Assembly (NCBI RefSeq): GCF_001647715.1
Contig: NZ_CP015600.1
Location: 992,001-1,056,000, forward strand
DNA from: Pseudomonas antarctica
GTDB lineage: Bacteria; Pseudomonadota; Gammaproteobacteria; Pseudomonadales; Pseudomonadaceae
DNA: 64,000 bases
Direction: 5' to 3'
The translations under genes were made by a program, and so were the position numbers. The notes beneath the pieces are model-generated. The model saw only the letters and a program-made list of their open reading frames with translations, did no database searches and had not been told where the DNA came from. Shown here in pieces: positions 53,506 to 64,000 of this stretch (positions within the stretch are counted from its first letter, which is position 1; the number at the start of each line of letters is the position of its first letter).

Positions 53506-54999
53506 TCACATCAAACGCTTACGCTCGCTGGAAGGCGCGATCCCGAGGGACTCGCGGTACTTGGCGACGGTTCGACGGGCGACCTGAATGCCTTGTGCCT
53601 CCAGTAAACCAGCGATCTTGCTGTCACTCAACGGCTTTTTCTGATTTTCCGCGGCAACCAGTTTTTTGATGATCGCGCGGATCGCCGTGGACGAGCATTC
53701 GCCGCCTTCGGAGGTGCTTACGTGGCTGGAGAAAAAGTATTTCAGCTCATAAATACCCCGTGGGGTATGCATGAATTTCTGTGTGGTCACCCTGGAAATT
53801 GTCGATTCATGCATGCCTACCGCTTCGGCGATATCGTGCAGGACCAGGGGTTTCATGGCCTCGTCGCCGTATTCCAGGAAGCCGCGTTGATGCTCGACGA
53901 TCTGAGTGGCCACTTTCATCAGGGTTTCGTTGCGGCTTTGCAGGCTCTTGATGAACCAGCGCGCTTCCTGCAACTGGTTGCGCATGAAGGTGTTATCGGC
54001 GCTGGTATCGGCACGGCGCACAAAACCTGCGTATTGCGGGTTGACCCGCAGACGAGGCACCGACTCCTGGTTCAGCTCCACCAGCCAACGTTCGTTGTCT
54101 TTGCGCACGATCACATCGGGAACGACATATTCGGCTTCGCTGGACTCGATCTGCGAGCCCGGGCGAGGGTTAAGGCTCTGCACCAGCTCGATGACCTGGC
54201 GCAGGTCGTCTTCCTTGAGCTTCATACGGCGCATCAGCTGGCTGTAGTCGCGGCTGCCCAGCAGGTCGATGTAGTCGGTGACCAGGCGCTGGGCTTCGGC
54301 GAGCCACGGGGTCTTGGCAGGCAGTTGGCGCAGTTGCAGCAACAGGCACTCACTCAGCGTGCGCGCGCCGATACCGGCGGGCTCGAACTGCTGGATGCGG
54401 TGCAGGACGGCTTCGATTTCGTCCAGTTCGATGTCCAGTTCCGGATCGAAAGCCTCAAGGATCTCTTCGAGAGTCTCGTCCAGATAACCCTGGTTATTGA
54501 TGCAGTCGATCAGGGTCACGGCGATCAGGCGATCGGTGTCGGACATCGGCGCCAGGTTCAATTGCCACAGCAAATGGCTCTGCAAGCTCTCGCCGACGGA
54601 GGTGCGGGTGGTGAAATCCCACTCGTCATCATCATTGCTGGGCAGGCTGCTGGCGCTGGTCTGGTAAACGTCTTCCCAGGCGGTGTCTACCGGAAGCTCG
54701 TTGGGAATGCGTTCGTTCCATTCGCCTTCCTCAAGGTTGTCCACCGTAGGGGCGGTTTCCTGATAGGAAGGTTCCTGCACGTCGGAATTGGGTTTTTGCT
54801 CGATGTTGTCGGCCAGCGGGTCTGCATTATCGAAGTCGTCGCCTTCTTCCTGGCGTTCGAGCATCGGATTGGACTCCAGGGCCTCCTGGATTTCCTGTTG
54901 CAGGTCCAGGGTCGACAATTGGAGCAGGCGGATGGCCTGTTGCAGCTGCGGTGTCATCGTCAGCTGCTGGCCCATTCTCAGGACTAGCGATGGTTTCAT
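53506..54999 (-). CDS. rpoN: RNA polymerase sigma-54 factor
   Basis: A 497-residue sigma-54. Region I is Gln/Leu rich ([42 protein letters not shown]), region II is acidic, and the core binding domain is central. The helix-turn-helix is [29 protein letters not shown], and the RpoN box [23 protein letters not shown] occurs near the C-terminus. It controls nitrogen, flagellar, C4-dicarboxylate and many other genes with enhancer-binding proteins. It is complete. The 184 bases between rpoN and lptB hold only a short AT-rich hairpin (55118-55143) and no gene. Confidence 0.98.
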   Translation of the reverse strand: MKPSLVLRMGQQLTMTPQLQQAIRLLQLSTLDLQQEIQEALESNPMLERQEEGDDFDNADPLADNIEQKPNSDVQEPSYQETAPTVDNLEEGEWNERIPNELPVDTAWEDVYQTSASSLPSNDDDEWDFTTRTSVGESLQSHLLWQLNLAPMSDTDRLIAVTLIDCINNQGYLDETLEEILEAFDPELDIELDEIEAVLHRIQQFEPAGIGARTLSECLLLQLRQLPAKTPWLAEAQRLVTDYIDLLGSRDYSQLMRRMKLKEDDLRQVIELVQSLNPRPGSQIESSEAEYVVPDVIVRKDNERWLVELNQESVPRLRVNPQYAGFVRRADTSADNTFMRNQLQEARWFIKSLQSRNETLMKVATQIVEHQRGFLEYGDEAMKPLVLHDIAEAVGMHESTISRVTTQKFMHTPRGIYELKYFFSSHVSTSEGGECSSTAIRAIIKKLVAAENQKKPLSDSKIAGLLEAQGIQVARRTVAKYRESLGIAPSSERKRLM

Positions 55000-55183
55000 G
55001 GCAGGGGCTTAACACCTTATTCGCCGGCGCAATGCGCCATCCACGACAGGGCGCGTGAGCGCCAAACATAAGCAAATTATATGCCTGATGTCGGGGGCTT
55101 TGCCTAGAGCGCGGTAACAATAAAAAACCGGAGGTTTTTATTGACTCCCGCGCGCTTTGGCGAACGGCCAGACACCACAGTGC

Positions 55184-55908
<725 letters not shown>

Positions 55909-55909
<1 letters not shown>

Positions 55910-56484
55910 TAGTTCGCCTTCTTCGCAGCGGGTTTGGGCGCAGGCTGGGCGGCGCCTTCTTTCTGCTTCGGCTGGATAACCATGTCGATGCGCGGCTTCG
56001 GAGTGCCGATCTTCGAGCCGGTAGCGCGACCCGCCTGGGCGATCTGCTTCACCGTGTCATAGGTGATTTTTTCACCGTCGGTGGTGTTGCCATCGCTGCT
56101 GACAACCCTGGCCTGGTCGATCAGGATGATGCGATTCTGCTGGGCGTGATACTGGATGGTCTTGCCATAGCCCTTGATCGGAGCCGGGTCCGTAGCCGCC
56201 TGCTTCTGTTCGAAGTAAGCCAGGTTGCCCACCGACGTCACCACATCAATGTCGCCAGCCGGCGTACGCGTGAGCGTCACCGTGTTGCCGGTGATTTTCA
56301 TCGAGCCTTGGGTGATGATCACGGCGCCTGTGTAGGTCGCAACACCTTGCTTGTCATCCAGCTGAGCGTCGTCAGCCTGGATGTGGATCGGTTGCTGGCT
56401 ATCGTTCGGCAGAGCCCAGGCGCTCACGCTTCCCAGTGCTGCGCCCAGACCGAGCAAAATAGGGAGGGTTTTAACGAGCCTCAT
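55909..56484 (-). CDS. lptA: LPS transport periplasmic protein LptA
   Basis: A 191-residue protein. The signal peptide ends at about residue 25 (SAWALP), then comes the beta-jellyroll OstA domain ([40 protein letters not shown]). A Lys/Pro/Ala-rich tail ends it. LptA forms the periplasmic bridge that carries LPS from LptC to LptD. Its start overlaps lptC by 14 bases and its stop overlaps lptB. Confidence 0.96.
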
Positions 56485-57043
56485 ACTGTCCTCTTACGTT
56501 CGATAGCAGGTGTATCCTGCTTTCTTTCAAATACGCTTTCATTCCCTTGCCAGTCGATACACCGCCAGCGCCGTCGATTCTAACGTCTTGCTCGGTCTGC
56601 GCATATTGCTGTTGTGGGAAAACGGTCATGCGACTGCTGGTAATAATGGTGTCGCGCTTCTTCTCGTCAGTACGTGCAACACGTACCGAGTCGATCAGTT
56701 CCACCTGGGTACCGTCCGGGTTGACCTCGCCACGCTTGCTGGTGACGTGCCACGGAAACTCGGTGCCGCGGTAAAGGTTCATGTCCGGGTTGGTCAGCAA
56801 ACTGACCTCCGAAGCCTTCAAATGCTCGACCTTGTCCGAAGTCATCTCATACTGCACCTTGCCGTCAGGCAGGAATTGCACGGAGTAGGCATTGGTCGCG
56901 TAATAGTCGACAGCGCCTTCGTCAACCTGTGCTACAGGCTTGTCGAGAAAGCGCTCCGGGCTGATATTCCAGTAGCCCACCGCCAGGAACAGCGCGGCGA
57001 TGACCCCGAATAGCAGGAAGTTGCGAATCTTTTTGCTCAGCAT
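56471..57043 (-). CDS. lptC: LPS export protein LptC
   Basis: A 190-residue bitopic protein with an N-terminal membrane helix (IRNFLLFGVIAALFLAVGYWNI) and a periplasmic LptC jellyroll (DYYATNAYSVQFLPDGKVQYEMTSDKVEHLKASEVSLLTNPDMNLYRG). It receives LPS from LptBFG and passes it to LptA. It lies 8 bases after kdsC and overlaps lptA by 14 bases. Confidence 0.94.
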   Translation of the reverse strand: MLSKKIRNFLLFGVIAALFLAVGYWNISPERFLDKPVAQVDEGAVDYYATNAYSVQFLPDGKVQYEMTSDKVEHLKASEVSLLTNPDMNLYRGTEFPWHVTSKRGEVNPDGTQVELIDSVRVARTDEKKRDTIITSSRMTVFPQQQYAQTEQDVRIDGAGGVSTGKGMKAYLKESRIHLLSNVRGQYEAR

Positions 57044-57051
57044 AAAACGCT

Positions 57052-57576
57052 CTATAGGTAGGCGGCGTGGGCCGCTTCAAGACTGCCTTGGGCACGCAGG
57101 ATCAATTCGCAGAACTCGCGGGCGGCACCCTCACCGCCACGTGCGGTAGTGATGCCATGGGCATGTTCGCGAACAAACGCCGCCGCATTGGCGACGGCCA
57201 TGCCCAGGCCCACCCGGCGAATGACCGGCAGGTCAGGCAGATCGTCGCCCAGATAGGCAACCTGCTCATAGCTTAGGTTGAGTTGGCCAAGAAGCTCGTC
57301 CAGAACCACCAGTTTATCCTCGCGGCCCTGATACAGGTAAGGAATCCCCAGGTTTTGTGCGCGGCGTTCCACAACCGGTGTTTTTCGACCACTGATAATG
57401 GCTGTTTGCACACCGGCAGCCATCAACATTTTGATGCCCTGGCCGTCGAGGGTGTTGAAGGTCTTGAATTCGCTGCCATCTTCGAGAAAGTACAGGCGGC
57501 CATCGGTCAGTACGCCATCAACGTCGAAAATCGCCAATTTGATGTTTTTGCCGCGTTCTAACAGGTTGCTGGTCAT
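57052..57576 (-). CDS. kdsC: 3-deoxy-manno-octulosonate-8-phosphatase KdsC
   Basis: A 174-residue HAD phosphatase without a cap. The nucleophile region is LAIFDVDGVLTDG (residues about 13-25), and the later motifs ISGRKTPVVERRA and YLGDDLPDLPVIRRVGLGMAVANA are present. It removes phosphate from Kdo-8-P in Kdo synthesis for LPS. Its ATG follows the kdsD stop immediately, and the pair shares one operon with lptCAB. Confidence 0.96.
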   Translation of the reverse strand: MTSNLLERGKNIKLAIFDVDGVLTDGRLYFLEDGSEFKTFNTLDGQGIKMLMAAGVQTAIISGRKTPVVERRAQNLGIPYLYQGREDKLVVLDELLGQLNLSYEQVAYLGDDLPDLPVIRRVGLGMAVANAAAFVREHAHGITTARGGEGAAREFCELILRAQGSLEAAHAAYL

Positions 57577-58551
57577 TTACATCACTCCCGCACGCAGCAA
57601 GTCGTGCATGTTCAGGGCGCCAATCGGGCGGTCGTCGCTATTGACCACCACCAGCGCGCCAATCTTGTGGTCTTCCATGATCTTCAGCGCTTCGGCTGCA
57701 AGCATCTCGGGGCGTGCAGTCTTGCCGTGTGGCGTCATGACTGCATCAATGGTGGCGGTGTGTATATCGATCGTGCGGTCCAGGGTGCGGCGCAGGTCAC
57801 CGTCGGTGAATACCCCGGCCAAACGCCCGTCAGCCTCCAGGATCACGGTCATGCCCAGGCCTTTGCGGGTCATTTCCATCAGTGCGTCCTTCAGCAAGGT
57901 GCCGCGCTGCACGTGAGGCAACTCGTCGCCTGAATGCATGACGTTTTCCACTTTAAGCAGCAGTCGACGACCCAAGGCGCCGCCCGGGTGCGAAAACGCG
58001 AAGTCCTCAGCGGTAAAGCCGCGAGCTTCCAGCAGGGCCACGGCCAGGGCATCGCCCATGACCAACGCGGCTGTGGTGGAGGAGGTCGGCGCCAGGTTCA
58101 GCGGGCAGGCCTCGTGGGCCACGTGAACATTCAGGTTCACTTCGGCAGCCTTGGCCAGCGTTGACTCCGGATTACCGGTGAGACTGATCATTTTGATGCC
58201 CAGACGCTTGATCAGCGGCAGCAGGGTCACGATTTCGTTGGTGGTGCCGGAGTTAGACAGTGCCAGGATGATGTCATCCTTGGTGATCATGCCCATGTCG
58301 CCGTGGCTGGCTTCGGCCGGGTGCACAAAAAAAGCCGTGGTCCCGGTACTTGCCAGGGTGGCGGCGATTTTGTTGCCGACGTGGCCGGATTTGCCCATGC
58401 CGACCACGACAACGCGGCCCTTGCTGGCCAGAATCATCTCGCATGCACGTACGAAATCTGCGTCGATATGGGCCAATAAACCTTCTACGGCTTCAAGCTC
58501 GAGGCGGATGGTGCGTTGTGCGGATTGAATAAGCTCGCTGGATTGGCTCAT
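57577..58551 (-). CDS. kdsD: Arabinose-5-phosphate isomerase KdsD
   Basis: A 324-residue enzyme converting ribulose-5-P to arabinose-5-P, the first step to Kdo. The SIS domain fills residues about 35-175 (GKSGHVGNKIAATLASTGTTAFFVHPAEASHGDMGMI, LALSNSGTTNEIV), and two CBS domains fill the C-terminal third. It is the first gene of the kdsD-kdsC-lptCAB reverse operon, divergent from mlaF. Confidence 0.96.
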   Translation of the reverse strand: MSQSSELIQSAQRTIRLELEAVEGLLAHIDADFVRACEMILASKGRVVVVGMGKSGHVGNKIAATLASTGTTAFFVHPAEASHGDMGMITKDDIILALSNSGTTNEIVTLLPLIKRLGIKMISLTGNPESTLAKAAEVNLNVHVAHEACPLNLAPTSSTTAALVMGDALAVALLEARGFTAEDFAFSHPGGALGRRLLLKVENVMHSGDELPHVQRGTLLKDALMEMTRKGLGMTVILEADGRLAGVFTDGDLRRTLDRTIDIHTATIDAVMTPHGKTARPEMLAAEALKIMEDHKIGALVVVNSDDRPIGALNMHDLLRAGVM

Positions 58552-58585
58552 GTCTTAAATCGTATAGCCTGACGAAAAGGCGGCG

Positions 58586-58591
58586 ATTATA
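58586..58591 (-). promoter_or_regulatory. Possible -10 element of kdsD-lpt operon
   Basis: A perfect TATAAT on the reverse strand about 35 bases before the kdsD start; the -35 region at the right distance is weak (GTGAGG). The 298-base divergent space to mlaF holds, besides this, TTGCCT-N17-TGTAAA at 58768-58796 facing mlaF, and no gene. Confidence 0.4.
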
Positions 58592-58849
58592 GCGGTAATG
58601 ATCAATTCCCTCACGTTAGTTCGTCAGGCTTTATTCGGCAGGTGCCTGAGTTTCATGCTCAGCAGCGTTTTTTCCCTGTCCCGAATCTGAACGAGCGCTG
58701 TTCCGGCCTTGGGGGCTCTGTACCAGCAGTGATATAGTTCGCCGCCAGTTCGGTCCGCCCAGCCAATTTGCCTAATTATTGCGCATTCGTTGTAAACGAA
58801 AGTCGCAAGCATGGTGTCTGAGTGAAAGGCTGCATCCCAAGGAGATTAG

Positions 58850-59659
58850 ATGAGTGCCGATAACGCCTACGCGGTCGAGCTGAAGGGCCTTACCTTCAAG
58901 CGCGGGACGCGCAGCATCTTCAATAACGTCGATATTCGCATTCCCCGCGGCAAGGTCACGGGCATCATGGGGCCTTCCGGTTGCGGCAAGACCACACTGT
59001 TGCGCCTGATGGGCATGCAATTGCGTCCCAGCGCCGGCGAAGTGTGGGTCAACGGCCAGAACCTGCCGACATTGTCGCGCAGTGATCTGTTCGATGCGCG
59101 CAAGCACATGGGGGTGCTGTTCCAGAGCGGCGCACTGTTCACCGACCTCGACGTGTTCGAAAACGTGGCGTTTCCGCTGCGGGTCCACACTCAGCTGTCC
59201 GAAGAGATGATTCGTGACATCGTGTTGCTGAAACTGCAGGCCGTTGGCCTTCGCGGTGCCATCGACCTGATGCCTGACGAGTTGTCCGGTGGCATGAAGC
59301 GCCGTGTCGCGCTGGCGCGAGCCATCGCCCTCGATCCGCAGATCCTTATGTATGACGAGCCTTTCGTGGGCCAGGACCCGATCGCCATGGGCGTGCTGGT
59401 GCGCCTGATTCGCCTGCTCAACGATGCGTTGGGGATTACCAGTATCGTGGTATCGCACGACTTGGCCGAAACCGCGAGCATCGCCGACTACCTTTATGTA
59501 GTCGGCGATGGTCAGGTGCTGGGGCAGGGCACGCCTGAAGAACTGATGAACGCTGACAACCCGCGCATTCGCCAATTCATGACCGGCGATCCCGATGGCC
59601 CGGTGCCTTTTCATTTTCCGGCAGCGGACTACCGCTCAGATCTTCTGGGGAAGCGCTGA
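58850..59659 (+). CDS. mlaF: Phospholipid ABC transporter ATP-binding protein MlaF
   Basis: A 269-residue ATPase of the Mla system. Walker A GPSGCGKTT is at residues about 41-49, the signature LSGGMKRRVALARAIALDP, Walker B LMYDEPFVGQDP and SHDLAETASIADY follow. With MlaE, MlaD and MlaB it moves phospholipids between the inner membrane and the periplasmic carrier MlaC, keeping the outer-membrane asymmetry. AAGGAG lies before ATG 58850. Its stop overlaps mlaE. Confidence 0.96.
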   Translation: MSADNAYAVELKGLTFKRGTRSIFNNVDIRIPRGKVTGIMGPSGCGKTTLLRLMGMQLRPSAGEVWVNGQNLPTLSRSDLFDARKHMGVLFQSGALFTDLDVFENVAFPLRVHTQLSEEMIRDIVLLKLQAVGLRGAIDLMPDELSGGMKRRVALARAIALDPQILMYDEPFVGQDPIAMGVLVRLIRLLNDALGITSIVVSHDLAETASIADYLYVVGDGQVLGQGTPEELMNADNPRIRQFMTGDPDGPVPFHFPAADYRSDLLGKR

Positions 59660-60456
59660 TGCGCAAGACATCTTTAATCGAGAAGGTTCGCCTTTTCGGT
59701 CGCTCCGGTATCGACTTGGTCGAGGTGCTGGGGCGTTCGACGATTTTCCTGTTTCATGCGTTGCTCGGTCGCGGCGGCATTGGTGGCGGCTTTGGCCTGC
59801 TGCTAAAGCAACTGCACTCAGTAGGCGTGATGTCCCTGGTGATCATCGTGGTTTCCGGGATTTTCATCGGCATGGTGCTGGCACTGCAGGGGTTCAATAT
59901 CCTCTCCAGCTACGGTTCGGAGCAAGCTGTGGGGCAGATGGTCGCCCTGACGCTGTTGCGCGAACTGGGCCCGGTGGTCACCGCCTTGCTGTTTGCCGGT
60001 CGCGCGGGTTCCGCGTTGACTGCCGAAATCGGCAACATGAAGTCCACCGAGCAGTTGTCCAGCCTGGAAATGATCGGCGTGGACCCGCTCAAGTACATTG
60101 TTGCCCCGCGCCTGTGGGCCGGCTTCATTTCCCTGCCACTGCTGGCGATGATTTTCAGCGTGGTGGGCATCTGGGGCGGTTCGTGGGTGGCGGTTGACTG
60201 GTTGGGCGTCTATGACGGCTCTTACTGGGGCAACATGCAAAACAGCGTGACCTTCAGCGGCGACGTGCTCAACGGCATCATAAAGAGCATCGTCTTCGCC
60301 TTTGTAGTGACCTGGATCGCCGTATTCCAAGGCTATGACTGTGAGCCCACTTCAGAAGGGATCAGTCGCGCCACCACCAAGACCGTTGTGTACGCCTCGC
60401 TGGCGGTACTGGGCCTTGACTTCATTTTGACCGCCTTGATGTTTGGAGATTTCTGA
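59659..60456 (+). CDS. mlaE: Phospholipid ABC transporter permease MlaE
   Basis: A 265-residue permease with about five membrane segments and the MlaE motifs FLFHALLGRGG, IFIGMVLALQGFNILSSYGSEQAVGQMVALTLLRELGPVVTALLFAGRAGSALTAEIGNMKSTEQLSSLEMIGVDPLKY and CEPTSEGISRATTKTVV. It pairs with MlaF. One-base overlaps at both ends (mlaF and mlaD) show translational coupling through the operon. Confidence 0.96.
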   Translation: MRKTSLIEKVRLFGRSGIDLVEVLGRSTIFLFHALLGRGGIGGGFGLLLKQLHSVGVMSLVIIVVSGIFIGMVLALQGFNILSSYGSEQAVGQMVALTLLRELGPVVTALLFAGRAGSALTAEIGNMKSTEQLSSLEMIGVDPLKYIVAPRLWAGFISLPLLAMIFSVVGIWGGSWVAVDWLGVYDGSYWGNMQNSVTFSGDVLNGIIKSIVFAFVVTWIAVFQGYDCEPTSEGISRATTKTVVYASLAVLGLDFILTALMFGDF

Positions 60457-60923
60457 TGCAAAACCGCACTGTGGAAATCGGTGTCGGCCTTTTCTTGCTG
60501 GCTGGCATCCTGGCTTTACTGTTACTGGCCCTGCGAGTCAGCGGTCTTTCGGCCAGCCCCACCGCCGACACTTATAAACTTTACGCGTACTTCGATAATA
60601 TTGCCGGTTTGACTGTCAGAGCTAAAGTGACCATGGCCGGTGTAACCATCGGCAAGGTCACGGCAATCGATCTGGATCGCGACAGCTTCACCGGCCGAGT
60701 GACCATGCAAGTCGACAAGAAGGTAGATAATCTGCCGACTGACTCGACTGCATCTATTCTCACTGCGGGTCTGCTGGGCGAGAAGTACATCGGTGTCAGC
60801 GTGGGCGGGGAAACAGCCCTGCTCAAGGATGGTTCGACAATCCACGACACACAGTCGTCGTTGGTGCTTGAAGACCTGATCGGTAAATTCCTGCTCAATA
60901 CGGTCAATAAAGACGCCAAATGA
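60456..60923 (+). CDS. mlaD: Phospholipid transport MCE protein MlaD
   Basis: A 155-residue MCE-domain protein anchored by one N-terminal helix (VEIGVGLFLLAGILALLLLAL). The MCE barrel spans residues about 38-117 (KLYAYFDNIAGLTVRAKVTMAGVTIGKVTAIDLDRD, DSTASILTAGLLGEKYIGVSVGG). It makes the hexameric ring in the periplasm through which lipids pass. It overlaps mlaE at the start. Confidence 0.95.
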   Translation: MQNRTVEIGVGLFLLAGILALLLLALRVSGLSASPTADTYKLYAYFDNIAGLTVRAKVTMAGVTIGKVTAIDLDRDSFTGRVTMQVDKKVDNLPTDSTASILTAGLLGEKYIGVSVGGETALLKDGSTIHDTQSSLVLEDLIGKFLLNTVNKDAK

Positions 60924-60934
60924 GGAATCTGTTC

Positions 60935-61585
60935 ATGATCTCTACCTTGCGACGTGGCCTGCTGGTGCTGCTTGCAGCGCTGCCGCTGATGGCCAACGCG
61001 GCGGGTTCTGCGCACGATCTGGTGCAGGACACGACCAACAAGATGTTGGCTGACCTGACTGCCAACAAAGAGCAGTACAAGCAAGACCCGACCAAGTTTT
61101 ACGATGCGCTGAATACCATTGTTGGTCCGGTGGTCGATGCCGAAGGCATTTCCCGCAGCATCATGACGGTCAAGTATTCGCGCAAGGCTACCCCTGCGCA
61201 AATGCAGACATTCCAGGAAAACTTCAAGAAGGGCCTGTTCCAGTTTTATGGCAACGCCCTGCTGGAGTACAACAATCAAGGTATTACCGTCGCCCCAGCC
61301 GGGGATGAGTCGGGTGATCGCACCAGCGTTAACATGAGCGTCAAAGGCAACAACGGCGCCATCTACCCTGTGCAGTACACGCTGGAGAAGGTCAACGGCG
61401 AGTGGAAGCTGCGTAACGTGATCATCAACGGTATCAACATCGGCAAGCTGTTCCGCGATCAGTTCGCCGACGCCATGCAGCGCAATGGCAACAACCTGGA
61501 CAAGACCATCAATGGTTGGGCCGGTGAAGTCGCCAAGGCTAAAGAAGAAACCGACAAACAAGCTGCCGGGAAGCCTGCGCAATGA
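60935..61585 (+). CDS. mlaC: Periplasmic phospholipid-binding protein MlaC
   Basis: A 216-residue Tol-tolerance/Ttg2D-like carrier with a signal peptide (ISTLRRGLLVLLAALPLMANAAG, cut near residue 23). The lipid-binding fold shows YDALNTIVGPVVDAEGISRSIMTVKYSRKATPAQMQTFQENFKKGLFQFYGNALLEY and WKLRNVIINGINIGKLFRDQFADAM. It shuttles phospholipid between MlaD and the outer-membrane MlaA complex. ATG 60935 was chosen for GAGGA 8 bases upstream; ATG 60920, overlapping the mlaD stop, is the alternative. Confidence 0.94.
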   Translation: MISTLRRGLLVLLAALPLMANAAGSAHDLVQDTTNKMLADLTANKEQYKQDPTKFYDALNTIVGPVVDAEGISRSIMTVKYSRKATPAQMQTFQENFKKGLFQFYGNALLEYNNQGITVAPAGDESGDRTSVNMSVKGNNGAIYPVQYTLEKVNGEWKLRNVIINGINIGKLFRDQFADAMQRNGNNLDKTINGWAGEVAKAKEETDKQAAGKPAQ

Positions 61586-61887
61586 CCGAGTCGGCTGTTC
61601 GTCTTGGCGACGCCGGCGAGTTGTTCCTCAGTGGCGTGCTGGATTACCGCTCCGGGCCTGACCTGCGCAAGCAGGGTCAGGCGCTGATCAAGTCCAGTGC
61701 GGCGCCTGCGCTGGTGCTTGATTGCTCGGCGGTGACCAAGTCCAGCAGCGTCGGCCTGTCGTTGTTGCTGTGTTTCATTCGTGATGCCGAAGCGGCCAGG
61801 AAGCCGGTCAGCATTCGTGCCTTGCCCGACGACATGCGTGAAATTGCGCAGGTTTCCGGTCTGACCGAGCTGTTGGCGCATCCTTAA
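61582..61887 (+). CDS. mlaB: STAS-domain phospholipid transport protein MlaB
   Basis: A 101-residue STAS protein that stabilises the MlaFE ATPase. It has SGVLDYRSGPDLRKQGQALIKSSAAPALVLDCSAVTKSSSVGLSLLLCFIRDAEAARKPVSIRALPDDMREIAQVSGLTELL, with the conserved Ser/Thr region where anti-sigma antagonist relatives are phosphorylated (KSSSVG). ATG 61582 overlaps the mlaC stop by four bases. A terminator follows. Confidence 0.93.
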   Translation: MTESAVRLGDAGELFLSGVLDYRSGPDLRKQGQALIKSSAAPALVLDCSAVTKSSSVGLSLLLCFIRDAEAARKPVSIRALPDDMREIAQVSGLTELLAHP

Positions 61888-61900
61888 TACACATTATTAA

Positions 61901-61956
61901 AGAAGCCCCCCGTCAGAGTCCTGCTATGCGGGGTTCGCAGGCGCGGGGCTTTTTTG
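61901..61956 (+). terminator. Terminator between mlaB and ibaG
   Basis: AAGCCCC (61903-61909) pairs with GGGGCTTTTTTG (61945-61956) across an internal stem-loop. It separates mlaFEDCB from ibaG-murA, though the genes are close and some read-through is likely. Confidence 0.7.
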
Positions 61957-62001
61957 TATGATGTGCGACCCGTGCGCACTGGGCGCCGATAGAGGTTGAG
62001 C

Positions 62002-63530
<1,529 letters not shown>

Positions 63531-63542
63531 TTCCCGCTGCAC

Positions 63543-63640
63543 GGGCGCAGGGAAGCGCCCGCCCGGGGTGTGTACGCGCATTAACGCTTGCGCATCCCGG
63601 CCGAATTTGTTTCAAATCGAGGCTGTAATGGCCTCGATCT
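63543..63640 (+). other. Two hairpins in the murA-hisG intergenic region
   Basis: GGGCG/CGCCC (63544-63561) and ATCGAGGC/GCCTCGAT (63616-63639) can each form a stem. Neither has a T run. The second lies 59 bases before hisG and could be an mRNA structure or an operator. The 168-base region holds no gene. Confidence 0.4.
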
Positions 63641-63698
63641 GTGTCTGGCGCCGTTTGCGACCGGACAGCAATAGCCTGATGAAGGACTGACGTTTCCC

Positions 63699-64000
63699 AT
63701 GTTGACCATCGCACTGTCCAAGGGCCGCATCCTTGACGACACTTTGCCGCTTCTGGCTGAAGCCGGCATCGTGCCGACCGAGAATCCGGACAAGAGCCGC
63801 AAGCTGATCATCCCCACGACCCAGGACGACGTTCGCCTGCTGATCGTGCGGGCTACCGACGTGCCGACCTACGTTGAACATGGCGCGGCCGACCTCGGCG
63901 TCGCCGGCAAAGACGTGCTGATGGAATACGGCGGCCAGGGCCTTTACGAGCCGCTGGACCTGCGTATTGCCCTGTGCAAGCTGATGACCGCCGGCCGTGT
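63699..64000 (+). CDS. hisG: ATP phosphoribosyltransferase HisG, short form (5' part; runs off right edge)
   Basis: The first 100 residues of HisG ([24 protein letters not shown]... [31 protein letters not shown]). It begins the histidine pathway by joining ATP and PRPP. The short start without the extra catalytic arrangement of the long form, as in other pseudomonads, indicates the HisGs type that needs HisZ. The C-terminus is outside the window. No ribosome site stronger than AAGGA (11 bases upstream) is visible before ATG 63699. Confidence 0.95.
   Translation, partial: MLTIALSKGRILDDTLPLLAEAGIVPTENPDKSRKLIIPTTQDDVRLLIVRATDVPTYVEHGAADLGVAGKDVLMEYGGQGLYEPLDLRIALCKLMTAGR

Overview
The window is a chromosomal segment of a Pseudomonas, most likely of the P. 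fluorescens group. The evidence is the gene order (trpS-zapE, rplM-rpsI-petABC-sspAB, gatCAB/mreBCD, fagA-fumC-orfX-sodA, ptsO-rapZ-ptsN-hpf-rpoN-lptBAC-kdsCD, mlaFEDCB-ibaG-murA-hisG), RoxS/RoxR, GC-rich codon use, and several copies of the GTGGGAGC...-type REP/REPIN palindrome that litters P. fluorescens intergenic regions. No rRNA, tRNA, CRISPR array, insertion sequence or prophage structural gene was found.

Layout. 1-2.7 kb: the 5' part of a large DUF6543 (dermonecrotic-toxin-like) gene leaving the window on the left, then a periplasmic SIMPL protein. 2.9-6.5 kb: the RoxS/RoxR redox two-component pair and an SbmA/BacA-like ABC exporter. 6.7-14.5 kb: yhcB, an alpha/beta hydrolase, trpS with an unusual C-terminal tail, zapE, an unknown charged small protein, a GlxA-type regulator, an acyl-CoA dehydrogenase and a Tas-like aldo-keto reductase. 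14.7-19.7 kb: ribosomal proteins L13/S9, the cytochrome bc1 complex and SspA/SspB. 19.8-27.6 kb: an aldarate (glucarate/galactarate) catabolic module made of a FadR-type regulator, kdgD, a semialdehyde dehydrogenase, an MFS transporter and garD. It is interrupted by a reverse-strand, signal-less phospholipase-C-like gene with a near-perfect LexA box at its promoter. 27.8-30.8 kb: an AEC transporter and a small reverse operon (rlpA-like, Ca/Na antiporter, carboxymuconolactone-decarboxylase-like). 30.8-47.6 kb: gatCAB, divergent mreBCD-maf-rng-yhdP-nit-tldD, then darP and pmbA. 47.6-51.5 kb: the Fur-controlled fagA-fumC-orfX-sodA cluster and a ZIP transporter. 51.5-58.6 kb (reverse): nitrogen-PTS genes, hpf, rpoN, and LPS transport and Kdo synthesis. 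58.8-64 kb: phospholipid trafficking (mla), ibaG, murA and the start of hisG.

The core blocks are ordinary housekeeping and cell-envelope genes. The accessory material lies in the first 31 kb, and all seven REPINs fall there too. The most interesting new-looking signals are the SOS-type control of the phospholipase-like gene, a shared operator-like motif (GTTGTACGAT) upstream of both the FadR-type regulator and kdgD, the compositionally distinct TrpS tail, and a probable ATT start codon for mreC. Start sites, promoters and operators were read by eye and are predictions.
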